Assembly (NCBI RefSeq): GCF_900100085.1
Contig: NZ_FNEJ01000007.1
Span: 1 to 64,000, forward strand
Source of the DNA: Salipiger marinus
GTDB taxonomy: Bacteria > Pseudomonadota > Alphaproteobacteria > Rhodobacterales > Rhodobacteraceae
Reading direction: 5' to 3'
Length of the DNA stretch: 64,000 nt
Of this stretch, positions 1 to 7,537 are shown in pieces; the stretch's first letter is position 1; each line of letters starts with the position of its first letter. The notes beneath the pieces are model-generated. The model was not told where the DNA came from. It saw only the letters and a program-made list of their open reading frames with translations, and did no database searches. A program made the translations under genes and the position numbers.

Positions 1-30
1 ACTAAAACGACACCTGCGGTGAACTCTTCG

Positions 31-77
31 CCCTTAGATATGTCCGGTAAGGCAAGATTACCGGACATATCCAAGGG
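31..77. repeat. 20-bp near-perfect inverted repeat with 7-base spacer
   Basis: Arms 31-50 and 58-77 are reverse complements at 19 of 20 positions (one mismatch at base 36). They enclose the 7-base spacer GGCAAGA. No T-run follows, so it is a poor intrinsic terminator. The two-arm, 7-base-spacer geometry resembles a tyrosine-recombinase crossover site or a dimeric-protein operator. It lies just upstream of DUF1403. The function is inferred only; the symmetry is directly visible. Confidence 0.8.
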
Positions 78-145
78 CGGCAAGTCGCGGCGGTTCATTG
101 CTGACAGACTGGCGCAAAGCGCCGCTGCATGCTAGGGATCTGCGC

Positions 146-1030
146 ATGACCCCGCGCGGCCCGCGTCCCGTTCCTCAGCCCCCAAGCTTGCCTCCCGTGC
201 CGCTGCGCGGAGCCTCTGGCGCTGCGGACACGCTGGAGGATCATGCCTTCTGGTCGGGGGCGGCGCTTGCGCATCTGCATCTGGTGCTGGCGCAGCCCGA
301 CCTGCCGCAGCCGCTGCTGCGCGACCGGCTGGCGCTGCGCGCGGCAGAGGCCAGCGTCGCCTTTCAGGGCCGCCGGGAAAGCGCGCGCGAGCTGCGCGAT
401 GCCCTGCACCTGTTGCGGCCCGGCGATCTGCCCGGCCCGGCGGGCGACAGCTATCAAAGCTGGCGGCGCGCCGTTACGCGCCCCATTTCGGTCGCGGCGC
501 TTCACCGGGCGCTGCCCGATGTCGCGCCCGACCAGCTTGCCGTCTGGCTGGATGCCGGTCAGGGCGGCCCCGTTCCGCGCGCGGCGCTGGTGCTGGAAAC
601 CGTGCTGGCCGAAGCGCCGCGCGCGGAAGGCGCCGCGCTGATCCTTGCCGATGCCGCGCTGGCGCAGGCTCTGGGCTGGGATCATCTGCTGCCGCTCTTG
701 GCCGCGGGCCTGACCGCTGGCGATCTGCGCAAGACGGGCGAGCCGCTGCGGCGCGCCTGCCATCGCGCGGTGACCGCCTCGGCGCAGGAGGCGGCGCGTC
801 TGGCGCAGGAGGTCACGCGCCGGGCCGTGCGGCTGCGGGCCGTGGCGCCGAAGCTGCGGGCGAAGCGGGCGGGGGAGGCGGTGGCGCTGTTCCTGGCCCA
901 TGACGCGCTGGCGCCCGCTGCCCTGCCGCTGCCGGACCGCGCGGCGCGACGGCTCTGCGACCGGCTGGTGCAGCTTGGCGCGGTGCGGGAACTCACCGGG
1001 CGGGACAGTTTCCGCCTTTACGGGCTCTGA
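146..1030 (+). CDS. DUF1403 family protein
   Basis: A 294-residue protein rich in Ala, Leu and Arg with no signal peptide or membrane segment. Composition, the early proline-rich stretch and the direct linkage to scpB fit the DUF1403 family, which I recall as a partner of ScpB on alphaproteobacterial replicons; its biochemical role is unknown. ATG 146 is preferred because AGGGAT lies six bases upstream. An in-frame TTG at 98 would add 16 residues. The stop is followed two bases later by the scpB start, so the two are probably one transcript and may act together in chromosome or plasmid organisation (inference). Confidence 0.65.
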   Translation: MTPRGPRPVPQPPSLPPVPLRGASGAADTLEDHAFWSGAALAHLHLVLAQPDLPQPLLRDRLALRAAEASVAFQGRRESARELRDALHLLRPGDLPGPAGDSYQSWRRAVTRPISVAALHRALPDVAPDQLAVWLDAGQGGPVPRAALVLETVLAEAPRAEGAALILADAALAQALGWDHLLPLLAAGLTAGDLRKTGEPLRRACHRAVTASAQEAARLAQEVTRRAVRLRAVAPKLRAKRAGEAVALFLAHDALAPAALPLPDRAARRLCDRLVQLGAVRELTGRDSFRLYGL

Positions 1031-1032
1031 CC

Positions 1033-1614
1033 ATGGCGCCAGAGGAGCTTGACCGCGACCTGAGCGACCTGCCGGCGGCGCTGCGCTGGCGGGAATGGAT
1101 GCGCCGGATCGAGGCGGTGCTGTTCGCGAGTGCCGCCCCCGTCGCGCGCGAGGATCTGGCACGTGTCGTGGGGCAGGGGGCGTCCGTCGATCTGCTGGTC
1201 GAGGATCTGGCCGCCGATCTGGAGGGCCGGTCGTTCGAACTGGCCCGCGTGGCCGATGGCTGGGTGCTGCGCACCCGGGCGGCCAATGCCCCGGCGATCC
1301 GCGCCGTGACCACCGCCCGCGACCAGCTGCCGGATCTGAGCGAGTTCGACCTCGCGGTGCTGGCGGCCATCGCCTATCACCAGCCGGTCAGCCGCGACGG
1401 GCTGAAGGACATTTTCGGCAAGGAAATCAGCCGCGACCTGATCGGGCGGCTCTCCGCGCGCAACCTCATCGGCACCGGTCCGCGTGAACCGCGTCGGGGC
1501 GCGCCCTATACCTTCGTCACGACGGACCGCTTCCTGATGGCCTTCGGGCTGGAAACCCTGCGCGACCTGCCCGACCCCGAACAGCTGGCGGAGGCGGGGC
1601 TGTCGCGCGCCTGA
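1033..1614 (+). CDS. scpB: SMC-Scp complex subunit ScpB-like protein
   Basis: A 193-residue protein with the ScpB layout. The first winged-helix domain covers about residues 20-95 (start RRIEAVLFASAAPV, the typical entry of ScpB). The second covers about residues 105-170, with EFDLAVLAAIAYHQPVSR and a following recognition-helix region. ScpB dimers bind the kleisin ScpA and regulate the SMC ATPase in chromosome segregation. It is slightly short for the family and no scpA or smc lies beside it, so it may be a replicon-borne paralogue paired with DUF1403 rather than the housekeeping copy (inference). It is convergent with the lacI-type gene. Confidence 0.8.
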   Translation: MAPEELDRDLSDLPAALRWREWMRRIEAVLFASAAPVAREDLARVVGQGASVDLLVEDLAADLEGRSFELARVADGWVLRTRAANAPAIRAVTTARDQLPDLSEFDLAVLAAIAYHQPVSRDGLKDIFGKEISRDLIGRLSARNLIGTGPREPRRGAPYTFVTTDRFLMAFGLETLRDLPDPEQLAEAGLSRA

Positions 1615-1620
1615 GGCGGG

Positions 1621-2664
1621 TCAGGGCCGGGCCGCGCGCACGCTGCCGCGCCCCACAAATTCGCCGCTGATCAGCACCTTGGTGGCGGGTTCTGGGCGGG
1701 TGGCGATCAGCATGTCATCCAGCAGACGGATCGCCATGGCGCCGATGCGCCGCTTCGGCACCTCTACCGTACTGAGCGCCGGATCGCTCATGGCGCTCAT
1801 CGGCAGGTTGTCGAACCCGGCGATGGACACGTCATCGGGGATGCGCAGGCCGCGCTCGCGCAGCGCTTTCATGAAGCCGAAGGCGATCATGTCATTGGCG
1901 CAGAAATAGGCCTCCGCGACCTCGCGCCCCTCGGCCAGCTGCCGCAGCCCGTCCTGATAGGCGCCCTCCAGCGTCGAATCCACCGACAGGATCAGCGCCT
2001 CGTCCGGGGCGAGGCCCAGTGCCGCCATGCCGCGCAGGAAGGCGCTGCGGCGCAGGGCGAAATTGGTCACCTCGGTGTGGCTCGCCACCATGCCGATGCG
2101 CCGGAACCCCTGCCCGGCCAGATGGCGCAGCACCGCGAACACCGCCTGATCGTTGTCCATGTCGACAAAGCTGACATCAAGCTGCGGATGATAGGTGTCG
2201 ATGAACACCATGGGCAGCGGCACCCGGGCCAGCACCTGCACCTCCTCCTTGGTCAGTTCGGTGCCAAGGATGACCGCGCCGCGCACGTCGCCCGCGCGCA
2301 GCGTGTCGGCGATGCGGTCCACCTCGGTGCCCTCAAAACTTTCGACCTGCAGCGAATAGTCCCGCCGCGTCGCCTCATAGGACATGCCGTCGATGTAATC
2401 GGCGATGAAATGGCTGTGGTCGCGGTTCACCGTGTGGCCATGGCGCGCGATCTTCAGAAAGCGCAGCGTGTTGACGGCATCGGGCCGGCTCCGGTCGGTG
2501 CGGGGCTTGTATTTCATCTGCCGCATCGCGCTCAGCACGCGCTTGCGGGTTGCCTCTGAGATGTCGCCCTTGCCGTTCAGCACCAGCGAGGCGGTCGCCG
2601 CCGAAACCCCGGCCTGTTCCGCCACCTGCCGCAGCGTGACCGGCTTTTTCGCGTCTGTCGTCAT
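1621..2664 (-). CDS. LacI-family transcriptional regulator
   Basis: 347 residues. The N-terminal LacI helix-turn-helix (about residues 9-55) shows VTLRQVAEQAGVSAATASLV followed by the hinge helix. The rest is a periplasmic-binding-protein-like effector domain (about residues 65-340). It is divergent from a sugar importer operon, across an intergenic region carrying three TTTA(G/C)TAAA palindromes that are probable operators. It most likely represses the permease-to-dhaL operon and itself, and is released by the imported sugar or a derivative (inference). The ligand cannot be read from the sequence. Its stop lies six bases from that of scpB on the other strand. Confidence 0.9.
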   Translation of the reverse strand: MTTDAKKPVTLRQVAEQAGVSAATASLVLNGKGDISEATRKRVLSAMRQMKYKPRTDRSRPDAVNTLRFLKIARHGHTVNRDHSHFIADYIDGMSYEATRRDYSLQVESFEGTEVDRIADTLRAGDVRGAVILGTELTKEEVQVLARVPLPMVFIDTYHPQLDVSFVDMDNDQAVFAVLRHLAGQGFRRIGMVASHTEVTNFALRRSAFLRGMAALGLAPDEALILSVDSTLEGAYQDGLRQLAEGREVAEAYFCANDMIAFGFMKALRERGLRIPDDVSIAGFDNLPMSAMSDPALSTVEVPKRRIGAMAIRLLDDMLIATRPEPATKVLISGEFVGRGSVRAARP

Positions 2665-2694
2665 GGCGTGCTGCAGATCCCGTGCGGCGTTTGG

Positions 2695-2707
2695 TGTTTA
2701 GTAAACA
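2695..2707. promoter_or_regulatory. Probable LacI operator, lacI-proximal
   Basis: TGTTTAGTAAACA is a perfect 13-base palindrome around a central G, 31 bases upstream of the LacI-type start. It shares its core with two sites at 2795-2827. Autorepression of the regulator is the likely role. Confidence 0.6.
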
Positions 2708-2794
2708 TCTGGCCAAACGCGCCAAAGCGCAAGCAGGAACCCGGCGGAGATGAGACCAGAAAACCTGTTGAGTGCCGCAAAATTGTTTGTTATC

Positions 2795-2827
2795 GATTTA
2801 GTAAATCAAGAATAAGTTTACTAAATC
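2795..2827. promoter_or_regulatory. Pair of probable LacI operators before the importer operon
   Basis: GATTTAGTAAATC (2795-2807, perfect palindrome) and a second copy with core TTTACTAAA (2817-2825) have centres at 2801 and 2821. The spacing of 20 bp, about two helical turns, would place two dimers on one DNA face. The pair ends 15 bases before the permease start and would overlap the promoter or its initial transcript. The third site, at 2695-2707, is centred exactly 100 bp away from the first of the pair. Confidence 0.6.
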
Positions 2828-2842
2828 CCAGGGGAGGAGAGG

Positions 2843-3856
2843 ATGCGTAAGCTTGATGGCCGTCTGGTCATTCTGTCCGTGCTTGTGCTGGTCCTGCTGG
2901 GAGCGGGCGGCCTTGTGTCAGGCGGCACCTATCTTTCGCTCTTCAACCTGCAATCCATGGCGACTCAGGTGCCCGAGATCGGGCTGCTGGCCATCGGGGT
3001 CATGCTGGCCATGTGCGCGGGCAATGGCGGGATCGACCTGTCGGGCATCGCCCTCGCCAATCTGGCGGGGGTGGCGTCGGGCGTGGTGGTCACGCAGTTT
3101 GTGTCGGCGACAGAGGCGCCTTGGCTTTTCACGCTTGCCTTTGCCGCCGGGGCGCTGGTGGTGGGCGCGCTTGGCGGGCTGCTGAACGGGATCATCATCG
3201 CGCGGCTTGGCATCACGCCGATCCTCTGCACGCTGGGCACGCAGATGCTGTTCACCGGGCTTGCGGTGGTGGTGTCGGACGGGCGGTCGGTGACCATCGG
3301 CTCGCCGGATCCGATGTATGAACTGGGCAATGGCGTGATCCTTGGCGTGCCCTACAGCTTTCTGATTTTTCTGGCCGTGGCGCTGGTGCTGGGGGCGGTG
3401 CTGCGCTTTACCCCCTTCGGGATGCGGCTGATGCTGACCGGGGCCAATGCCAAGGCCGCCGATTTCAGCGGGTTTCCGAAAAAGACCATCTTCACCGTGA
3501 CCTATACCCTGTCCGGCCTGCTGGCGGGCCTGTCCGGGGTCATCATCGCCGCGCGCAACGTCAACGTGAAATGGGATTACGGCACCAGTTACCTGCTGAT
3601 CGCGATCCTGATCGCGGTGATGGCGGGGGTGCGGCCCGAAGGCGGCTATGGCCGGATCGTCTGCGTCGTGCTGTCGGCGGTGGTGCTGCAGCTGCTGTCC
3701 AGCCTGCTGAACTTTATCGGCCTGTCGAATTTTGTGCGGGATTTTGCATGGGGGGCCCTGCTGCTGAGCTTCCTTGCGGTGGGGCGGTTCGGGCTCATCG
3801 AAAGCCTTGCCGCCGCAGTTACCTCGGCGCGGTCCCCTCGCGCGTCGAAGGGCTGA
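2843..3856 (+). CDS. Sugar ABC transporter permease (CUT2/RbsC-like), first of two
   Basis: 337 residues with about nine hydrophobic segments and the BPD_transp_2 signature: a GNGGIDLSG-type motif near residue 60 and a conserved EGGYGRI-type loop late in the protein. It forms half of the membrane channel of a type II carbohydrate importer. The start is supported by GGGGAGGAGAGG just upstream. It opens an operon of permease, binding protein, ATPase, second permease, dhaK and dhaL, under likely LacI control. The second permease is at 6491-7537, so the channel is probably a heterodimer, as in Lsr- or Ytf-type systems. Confidence 0.88.
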   Translation: MRKLDGRLVILSVLVLVLLGAGGLVSGGTYLSLFNLQSMATQVPEIGLLAIGVMLAMCAGNGGIDLSGIALANLAGVASGVVVTQFVSATEAPWLFTLAFAAGALVVGALGGLLNGIIIARLGITPILCTLGTQMLFTGLAVVVSDGRSVTIGSPDPMYELGNGVILGVPYSFLIFLAVALVLGAVLRFTPFGMRLMLTGANAKAADFSGFPKKTIFTVTYTLSGLLAGLSGVIIAARNVNVKWDYGTSYLLIAILIAVMAGVRPEGGYGRIVCVVLSAVVLQLLSSLLNFIGLSNFVRDFAWGALLLSFLAVGRFGLIESLAAAVTSARSPRASKG

Positions 3857-3886
3857 GCACGAGGGAACTCTAGGGAGGAGTTGACC

Positions 3887-4876
3887 ATGAAGAAAACCTT
3901 GAAACTGGGTGTCGTGGCGGCGCTGCTGGCCTCGGGCGCCACGGCGGCGCTGGCCGAGGGCACCATCACCACCGTCGTCAAGATCAGCGGCATTCCGTGG
4001 TTCGACCGCATGGAAACCGGGGTGGAGCTGTTCGCCGAACAGAACCCGGACATGTCCATCAGTCAGGTCGGACCGGCCTCTGCCGACAGCGCGCAGCAGC
4101 TGCAGATCGTGCAGGATCTGGTCGCCAAGGGCACCGACGCGCTGGCGGTGGTGCCGATGGATCCGGCGATCCTTGAGGGCATCTTCAAGCGCGCGATGGA
4201 CCGGGGCACGATCATCGTGACCCACGAGGCCGACAACCAGATGAACACGATGGTCGACGTGGAGGCGTTCGACAATGCCGAATACGGTGCGGCGCTGAAC
4301 GCGCGTCTGGCAGAGTGCATGGGCGGCGAAGGTAAGTGGACCACCTTCGTGGGCTCGCTGGGCAGCCGCACCCATATGCAGTGGGTCGGCGCGGGCGAGG
4401 AGAACGCCAAGCAGCATCCGGGCATGGAACTGGTCGATCCGAATAACGAAAGCTTCGACGACGCCAACGGCACCTATGAAAAGGCCAAGGAGATCCTGCG
4501 CAAGCATCCCGACATCAAGGGCTTCCAGACCTCTGCGGGCAATGACGTGCTGGGCGTGGGCCGCGCCATCGAAGAGGCGGGGCTTGCAGGCAAGGTCTGT
4601 CTGGTGGGCACCGGCCTGCCGAACCCCTCGGCGTCCTATCTGGACAGCGGCGCCATCACCGCCATCGGCTTCTGGGATCCGCAGAAGGCGGGCATGGCGA
4701 TGAACGCCGTGGCCAAGATGCTGCTGGAGGGCAAGGAGTTGACCGACGGCATGGATCTGGGCGTGGAGGGCTATAACAGCGTCACGCTCAAGGACGGTCC
4801 CGGCGAGGGCAAGCTGCTGATCGGCAACGGCATGGTTCTGGCCGACAAGGACACCTACAAGGACTACCTGTTCTGA
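3887..4876 (+). CDS. Periplasmic sugar-binding protein (LsrB/RhaS-like branch)
   Basis: 329 residues. The Sec signal peptide is about residues 1-24 (MKKTLKL...AALAEG). It is followed by a two-lobe Peripla_BP_4 domain with the typical GTDALAVVPMDP and KGFQTSAGNDVLGVGRAIEEAG segments. ATG 3887 is chosen because GGGAGGAG ends six bases before it; a TTG at 3881 overlaps that ribosome site. It delivers substrate to the permeases at 2843 and 6491. The overall pattern is closest to the autoinducer-2/rhamnose binding-protein branch. The linked dhaKL argues for a ketose or polyol substrate rather than a signal molecule (inference). Confidence 0.87.
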   Translation: MKKTLKLGVVAALLASGATAALAEGTITTVVKISGIPWFDRMETGVELFAEQNPDMSISQVGPASADSAQQLQIVQDLVAKGTDALAVVPMDPAILEGIFKRAMDRGTIIVTHEADNQMNTMVDVEAFDNAEYGAALNARLAECMGGEGKWTTFVGSLGSRTHMQWVGAGEENAKQHPGMELVDPNNESFDDANGTYEKAKEILRKHPDIKGFQTSAGNDVLGVGRAIEEAGLAGKVCLVGTGLPNPSASYLDSGAITAIGFWDPQKAGMAMNAVAKMLLEGKELTDGMDLGVEGYNSVTLKDGPGEGKLLIGNGMVLADKDTYKDYLF

Positions 4877-4891
4877 GGCTGTCTTATCGTG

Positions 4892-4917
4892 CGGGGGTGC
4901 GGCGTGCCGCGCCCCCG
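4892..4917 (+). terminator. Hairpin between binding-protein and ATPase genes
   Basis: An 11-bp stem (one G-U pair) around the loop CGTG: CGGGGGTGCGG pairs with CCGCGCCCCCG. No T-tract follows. In this position it probably protects or punctuates the binding-protein mRNA so that more of it is made than of the ATPase, rather than fully terminating. Confidence 0.6.
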
Positions 4918-4946
4918 GTCTTTCCGATCAAGAGGCGCATTTCCCC

Positions 4947-6494
4947 GTGACCCAGAGCGATCTTATGGACCATCCGTTTCTTGAACTGCGTGGCATCCAC
5001 AAGCGGTTCGGCGGCGTGCATGCGCTGCGCGGCGTCGATCTGACCCTGCGCGCGGGCGAGGCCTATCATCTCTTGGGCGAAAATGGCTGCGGCAAAAGCA
5101 CGGTCATCAAGATCATGTCCGGCGCCCATGCCCCGAGCGAGGGCGAGATCCTGCTGGACGGGGTGCGGCACGCGGCGCTGAGCCCGATCATGGCGCTGCA
5201 GGCCGGGATCGAGACAGTGTATCAGGATCTGTCGCTGCTGCCCAATCTCAGCGTGGCGGAAAACGTGGCGCTTGGCGAACAGCTGGTCGGCGGCGGCGGG
5301 CGGATGCTGCGCTGGCTCGACCGGGGCAGGCTGGGCCGGACCGCCGCGCAGGCGCTGCACGAAGTCGGGCTGGAACCCACGCGCGCACTGCTGGCAACGC
5401 GGGTGTCCGATCTGCCGCTGGCGCTGCGCCAGCGCGTCGCCATCGCCCGCGCCATCGCGCAGGAAGCGCGGCTGGTCATCATGGACGAACCCACGACCTC
5501 GCTCACCCGCCACGAGGTGGAAACGCTGATCGAGGTGGTGGGGCGGCTGCGCGCGCAGAATGTCGCGGTGCTGTTCGTCACCCACAAGCTGGAGGAATGT
5601 TACCGCATCGGCGGGCAGGCCATCGTGTTCCGCGACGGGCAATGCGTGGCGCAGGGGCCGATCGCGGGCTACAGCCGGTCGGAGCTGAGCGAACTGATGA
5701 CCGGGCGCGAGATCGAGGCGCGGCGCTACCGCACGGGCGCGCCAGAGGGTGGCGAGCTGCTGCGGCTGGAGGGGCTGGGTTCGGGCGAAGCGTTTCAGGA
5801 TGTCAGCGCCGCGCTGCACCGGGGCGAGATCCTTGGCATCACCGGCCTGTCGGATTCGGGGCGCAACGAACTGGCGCTGGCGCTGGCCGGGCACCGCCAG
5901 ATCACCGAAGGCCGCGTCAGCATGGATGGCGGCCCCGTGCGGCTCGACACGCCCGCGCAGTCCATCGCCCTTGGCATCGGTTATGTGCCCGAGGACCGGC
6001 TGGGCGAGGGGCTGTTCATCGAGAAATCCATCCTCGACAACGAGGTGCCGCTGATCCTTGACCGGCTTCTGGGTCCGCTTGGCACCATCGACCGGTCGAA
6101 GGCCCGCGCCGCGGCACAGGACATCTCGGCAGAGATGACGCTCAACACCTCCGACATCGACCTGCCTGCGGGGGCGCTCTCGGGCGGCAACCAGCAGCGG
6201 GTGCTGATCGGGCGCTGGCTGAGCATCGCACCGCGGCTTCTGGTGCTGCACGGGCCGACGGTGGGCGTGGATGTGGGATCGAAGGACACGATCTATCGCG
6301 CGATCCAGTCCATGGCCGAACGCGGCATCGGGCTGATCATCGTGTCCGACGACCTGCCCGAACTGCTGCAGAACTGCGACCGCATCCTTGTGATGACCGC
6401 CGGGCGCATCGCCGCCGAGGTGCGCGGCGACGCGGCCTCCGAAGATGACATCTATCAGGCAATGCTGGCCTCCCGTCCGGAGGCTGCGGAATGA
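4947..6494 (+). CDS. Sugar ABC transporter ATP-binding protein, two fused NBDs with degenerate second site
   Basis: 515 residues with two tandem nucleotide-binding domains, as in RbsA. NBD1 has Walker A GENGCGKST and Walker B VIMDEPT, but its signature is LPLALRQRV instead of LSxGxxQ. NBD2 lacks a Walker A lysine (GLSDSGRNE), keeps signature LSGGNQQRV, and has H435-G436 where Walker B Asp-Glu is expected (LLVLHGPT). The degenerate elements therefore all fall in one of the two composite ATP sites. GTG 4947 is taken as the start; ATG 4965 is an alternative. It powers the permeases at 2843 and 6491 and overlaps the latter gene by four bases. Confidence 0.88.
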   Translation: MTQSDLMDHPFLELRGIHKRFGGVHALRGVDLTLRAGEAYHLLGENGCGKSTVIKIMSGAHAPSEGEILLDGVRHAALSPIMALQAGIETVYQDLSLLPNLSVAENVALGEQLVGGGGRMLRWLDRGRLGRTAAQALHEVGLEPTRALLATRVSDLPLALRQRVAIARAIAQEARLVIMDEPTTSLTRHEVETLIEVVGRLRAQNVAVLFVTHKLEECYRIGGQAIVFRDGQCVAQGPIAGYSRSELSELMTGREIEARRYRTGAPEGGELLRLEGLGSGEAFQDVSAALHRGEILGITGLSDSGRNELALALAGHRQITEGRVSMDGGPVRLDTPAQSIALGIGYVPEDRLGEGLFIEKSILDNEVPLILDRLLGPLGTIDRSKARAAAQDISAEMTLNTSDIDLPAGALSGGNQQRVLIGRWLSIAPRLLVLHGPTVGVDVGSKDTIYRAIQSMAERGIGLIIVSDDLPELLQNCDRILVMTAGRIAAEVRGDAASEDDIYQAMLASRPEAAE

Positions 6495-7537
6495 CCATGA
6501 CCCGATCCGATCCCCAGACTGCCGCCCGTCCCGGGCTTGCCGAAACCTTCGCCCGCCGTCCCGAACTGGTCAGCCTCTGCCTGCTGGTGGTGATCTGCGT
6601 GGCGGTGGCGGTCATCAACCCCGCCTTCCTGTCGCCGGGCTCGCTCATCGACATGGGCCGCGCCTCGGTGGTGACTGGGCTCTTTGCGCTGGGGGTCTTT
6701 GCCATCCTCGCGGCGGGGGGCATCGATGTCAGCTTTACCGCCATCGCGGCGCTGACCATGTATGCGCTGACGCTTTTCGTGCTCAACGTCGCGCCGGGCC
6801 TGCCCATGGCGGTCATCCTGCTGATCGCGGTGGCGGGCGGCACGGTGCTGGGCGCCATCAACGGCTGGCTCGTGCACACGCTGCGCGTGGCCGCCCTGAT
6901 CGTCACCATCGGCACGCAATACCTGTTCCGCGGCATCCTGCTGGCCTTCATCGGTACGGTCTGGCTGATGGAACTGCCGCCGCAGATGACCGCCTTCGGC
7001 AAGGCCTCGCTGCTGGACTTCACCACCGCCAATGGCGCCACCGTGACGCTGCCGTGGTATTTCCTGACCTTCCCCGCCGCCGCCGTGCTGACATGGCTCA
7101 TCTTCAACCGCACGCTGATGGGCCGCGCGATCTTTGCCACCGGCGGCAATCCCGAGGTGGCGGCCCGGCTTGGCTATGACCAGCGCACCGTGCATCTGTT
7201 CGTCTTTGCCTTTGCGGGCGGGCTCGCCGGGCTTGCGGGCATCGTGCATGTCTGCGCCAACCGCATGGCCAATCCTTTTGACCTCGTGGGCACCGAAATC
7301 GGGGTCATCGCGGCGGTGGTGCTGGGCGGCGCGCGCATCACCGGCGGCACCGGCTCGGTCTTCGGCACCGTCACGGGCGTGCTGCTTATCACCGTCGTCA
7401 ACAACGTGCTGGTGCTGGTGGGCATTCCCTCCACATGGCAGCGCGTCGTTGTCGGTGCCTTCATCCTTCTCGCGGCGGCCTTCTTCGTGACGCGCCGCCG
7501 CAAACTGCAACCCCAGATCCGGAAGCAAGCGATATGA
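6491..7537 (+). CDS. Sugar ABC transporter permease (CUT2), second of two
   Basis: 348 residues. A short charged N-terminus is followed by about eight to nine hydrophobic segments. The family signature appears as AAGGIDVSFTAI near residue 75, and the late-loop motif as LGGARITGGTGSV. It pairs with the permease at 2843 to form the channel. The start ATGA overlaps the ATPase stop, and the stop overlaps the dhaK start, so translation is coupled along the operon. The linkage to dhaK and dhaL indicates that the imported compound is phosphorylated as a ketose. Confidence 0.88.
   Translation: MTMTRSDPQTAARPGLAETFARRPELVSLCLLVVICVAVAVINPAFLSPGSLIDMGRASVVTGLFALGVFAILAAGGIDVSFTAIAALTMYALTLFVLNVAPGLPMAVILLIAVAGGTVLGAINGWLVHTLRVAALIVTIGTQYLFRGILLAFIGTVWLMELPPQMTAFGKASLLDFTTANGATVTLPWYFLTFPAAAVLTWLIFNRTLMGRAIFATGGNPEVAARLGYDQRTVHLFVFAFAGGLAGLAGIVHVCANRMANPFDLVGTEIGVIAAVVLGGARITGGTGSVFGTVTGVLLITVVNNVLVLVGIPSTWQRVVVGAFILLAAAFFVTRRRKLQPQIRKQAI

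Noticed and set aside
2918-4507. A 529-codon minus-strand frame opposite the permease and binding-protein genes
   Set aside because: Its product is rich in His, Gln, Arg and Asp with no domain pattern, typical of antisense of GC-rich genes; the plus-strand genes are unambiguous.
2843-7537. Autoinducer-2 (Lsr) uptake system
   Set aside because: The two-permease layout and LsrB-like binding protein are suggestive, but lsrK, lsrR, lsrF and lsrG partners are missing and dhaK-dhaL follows, pointing to a growth substrate.
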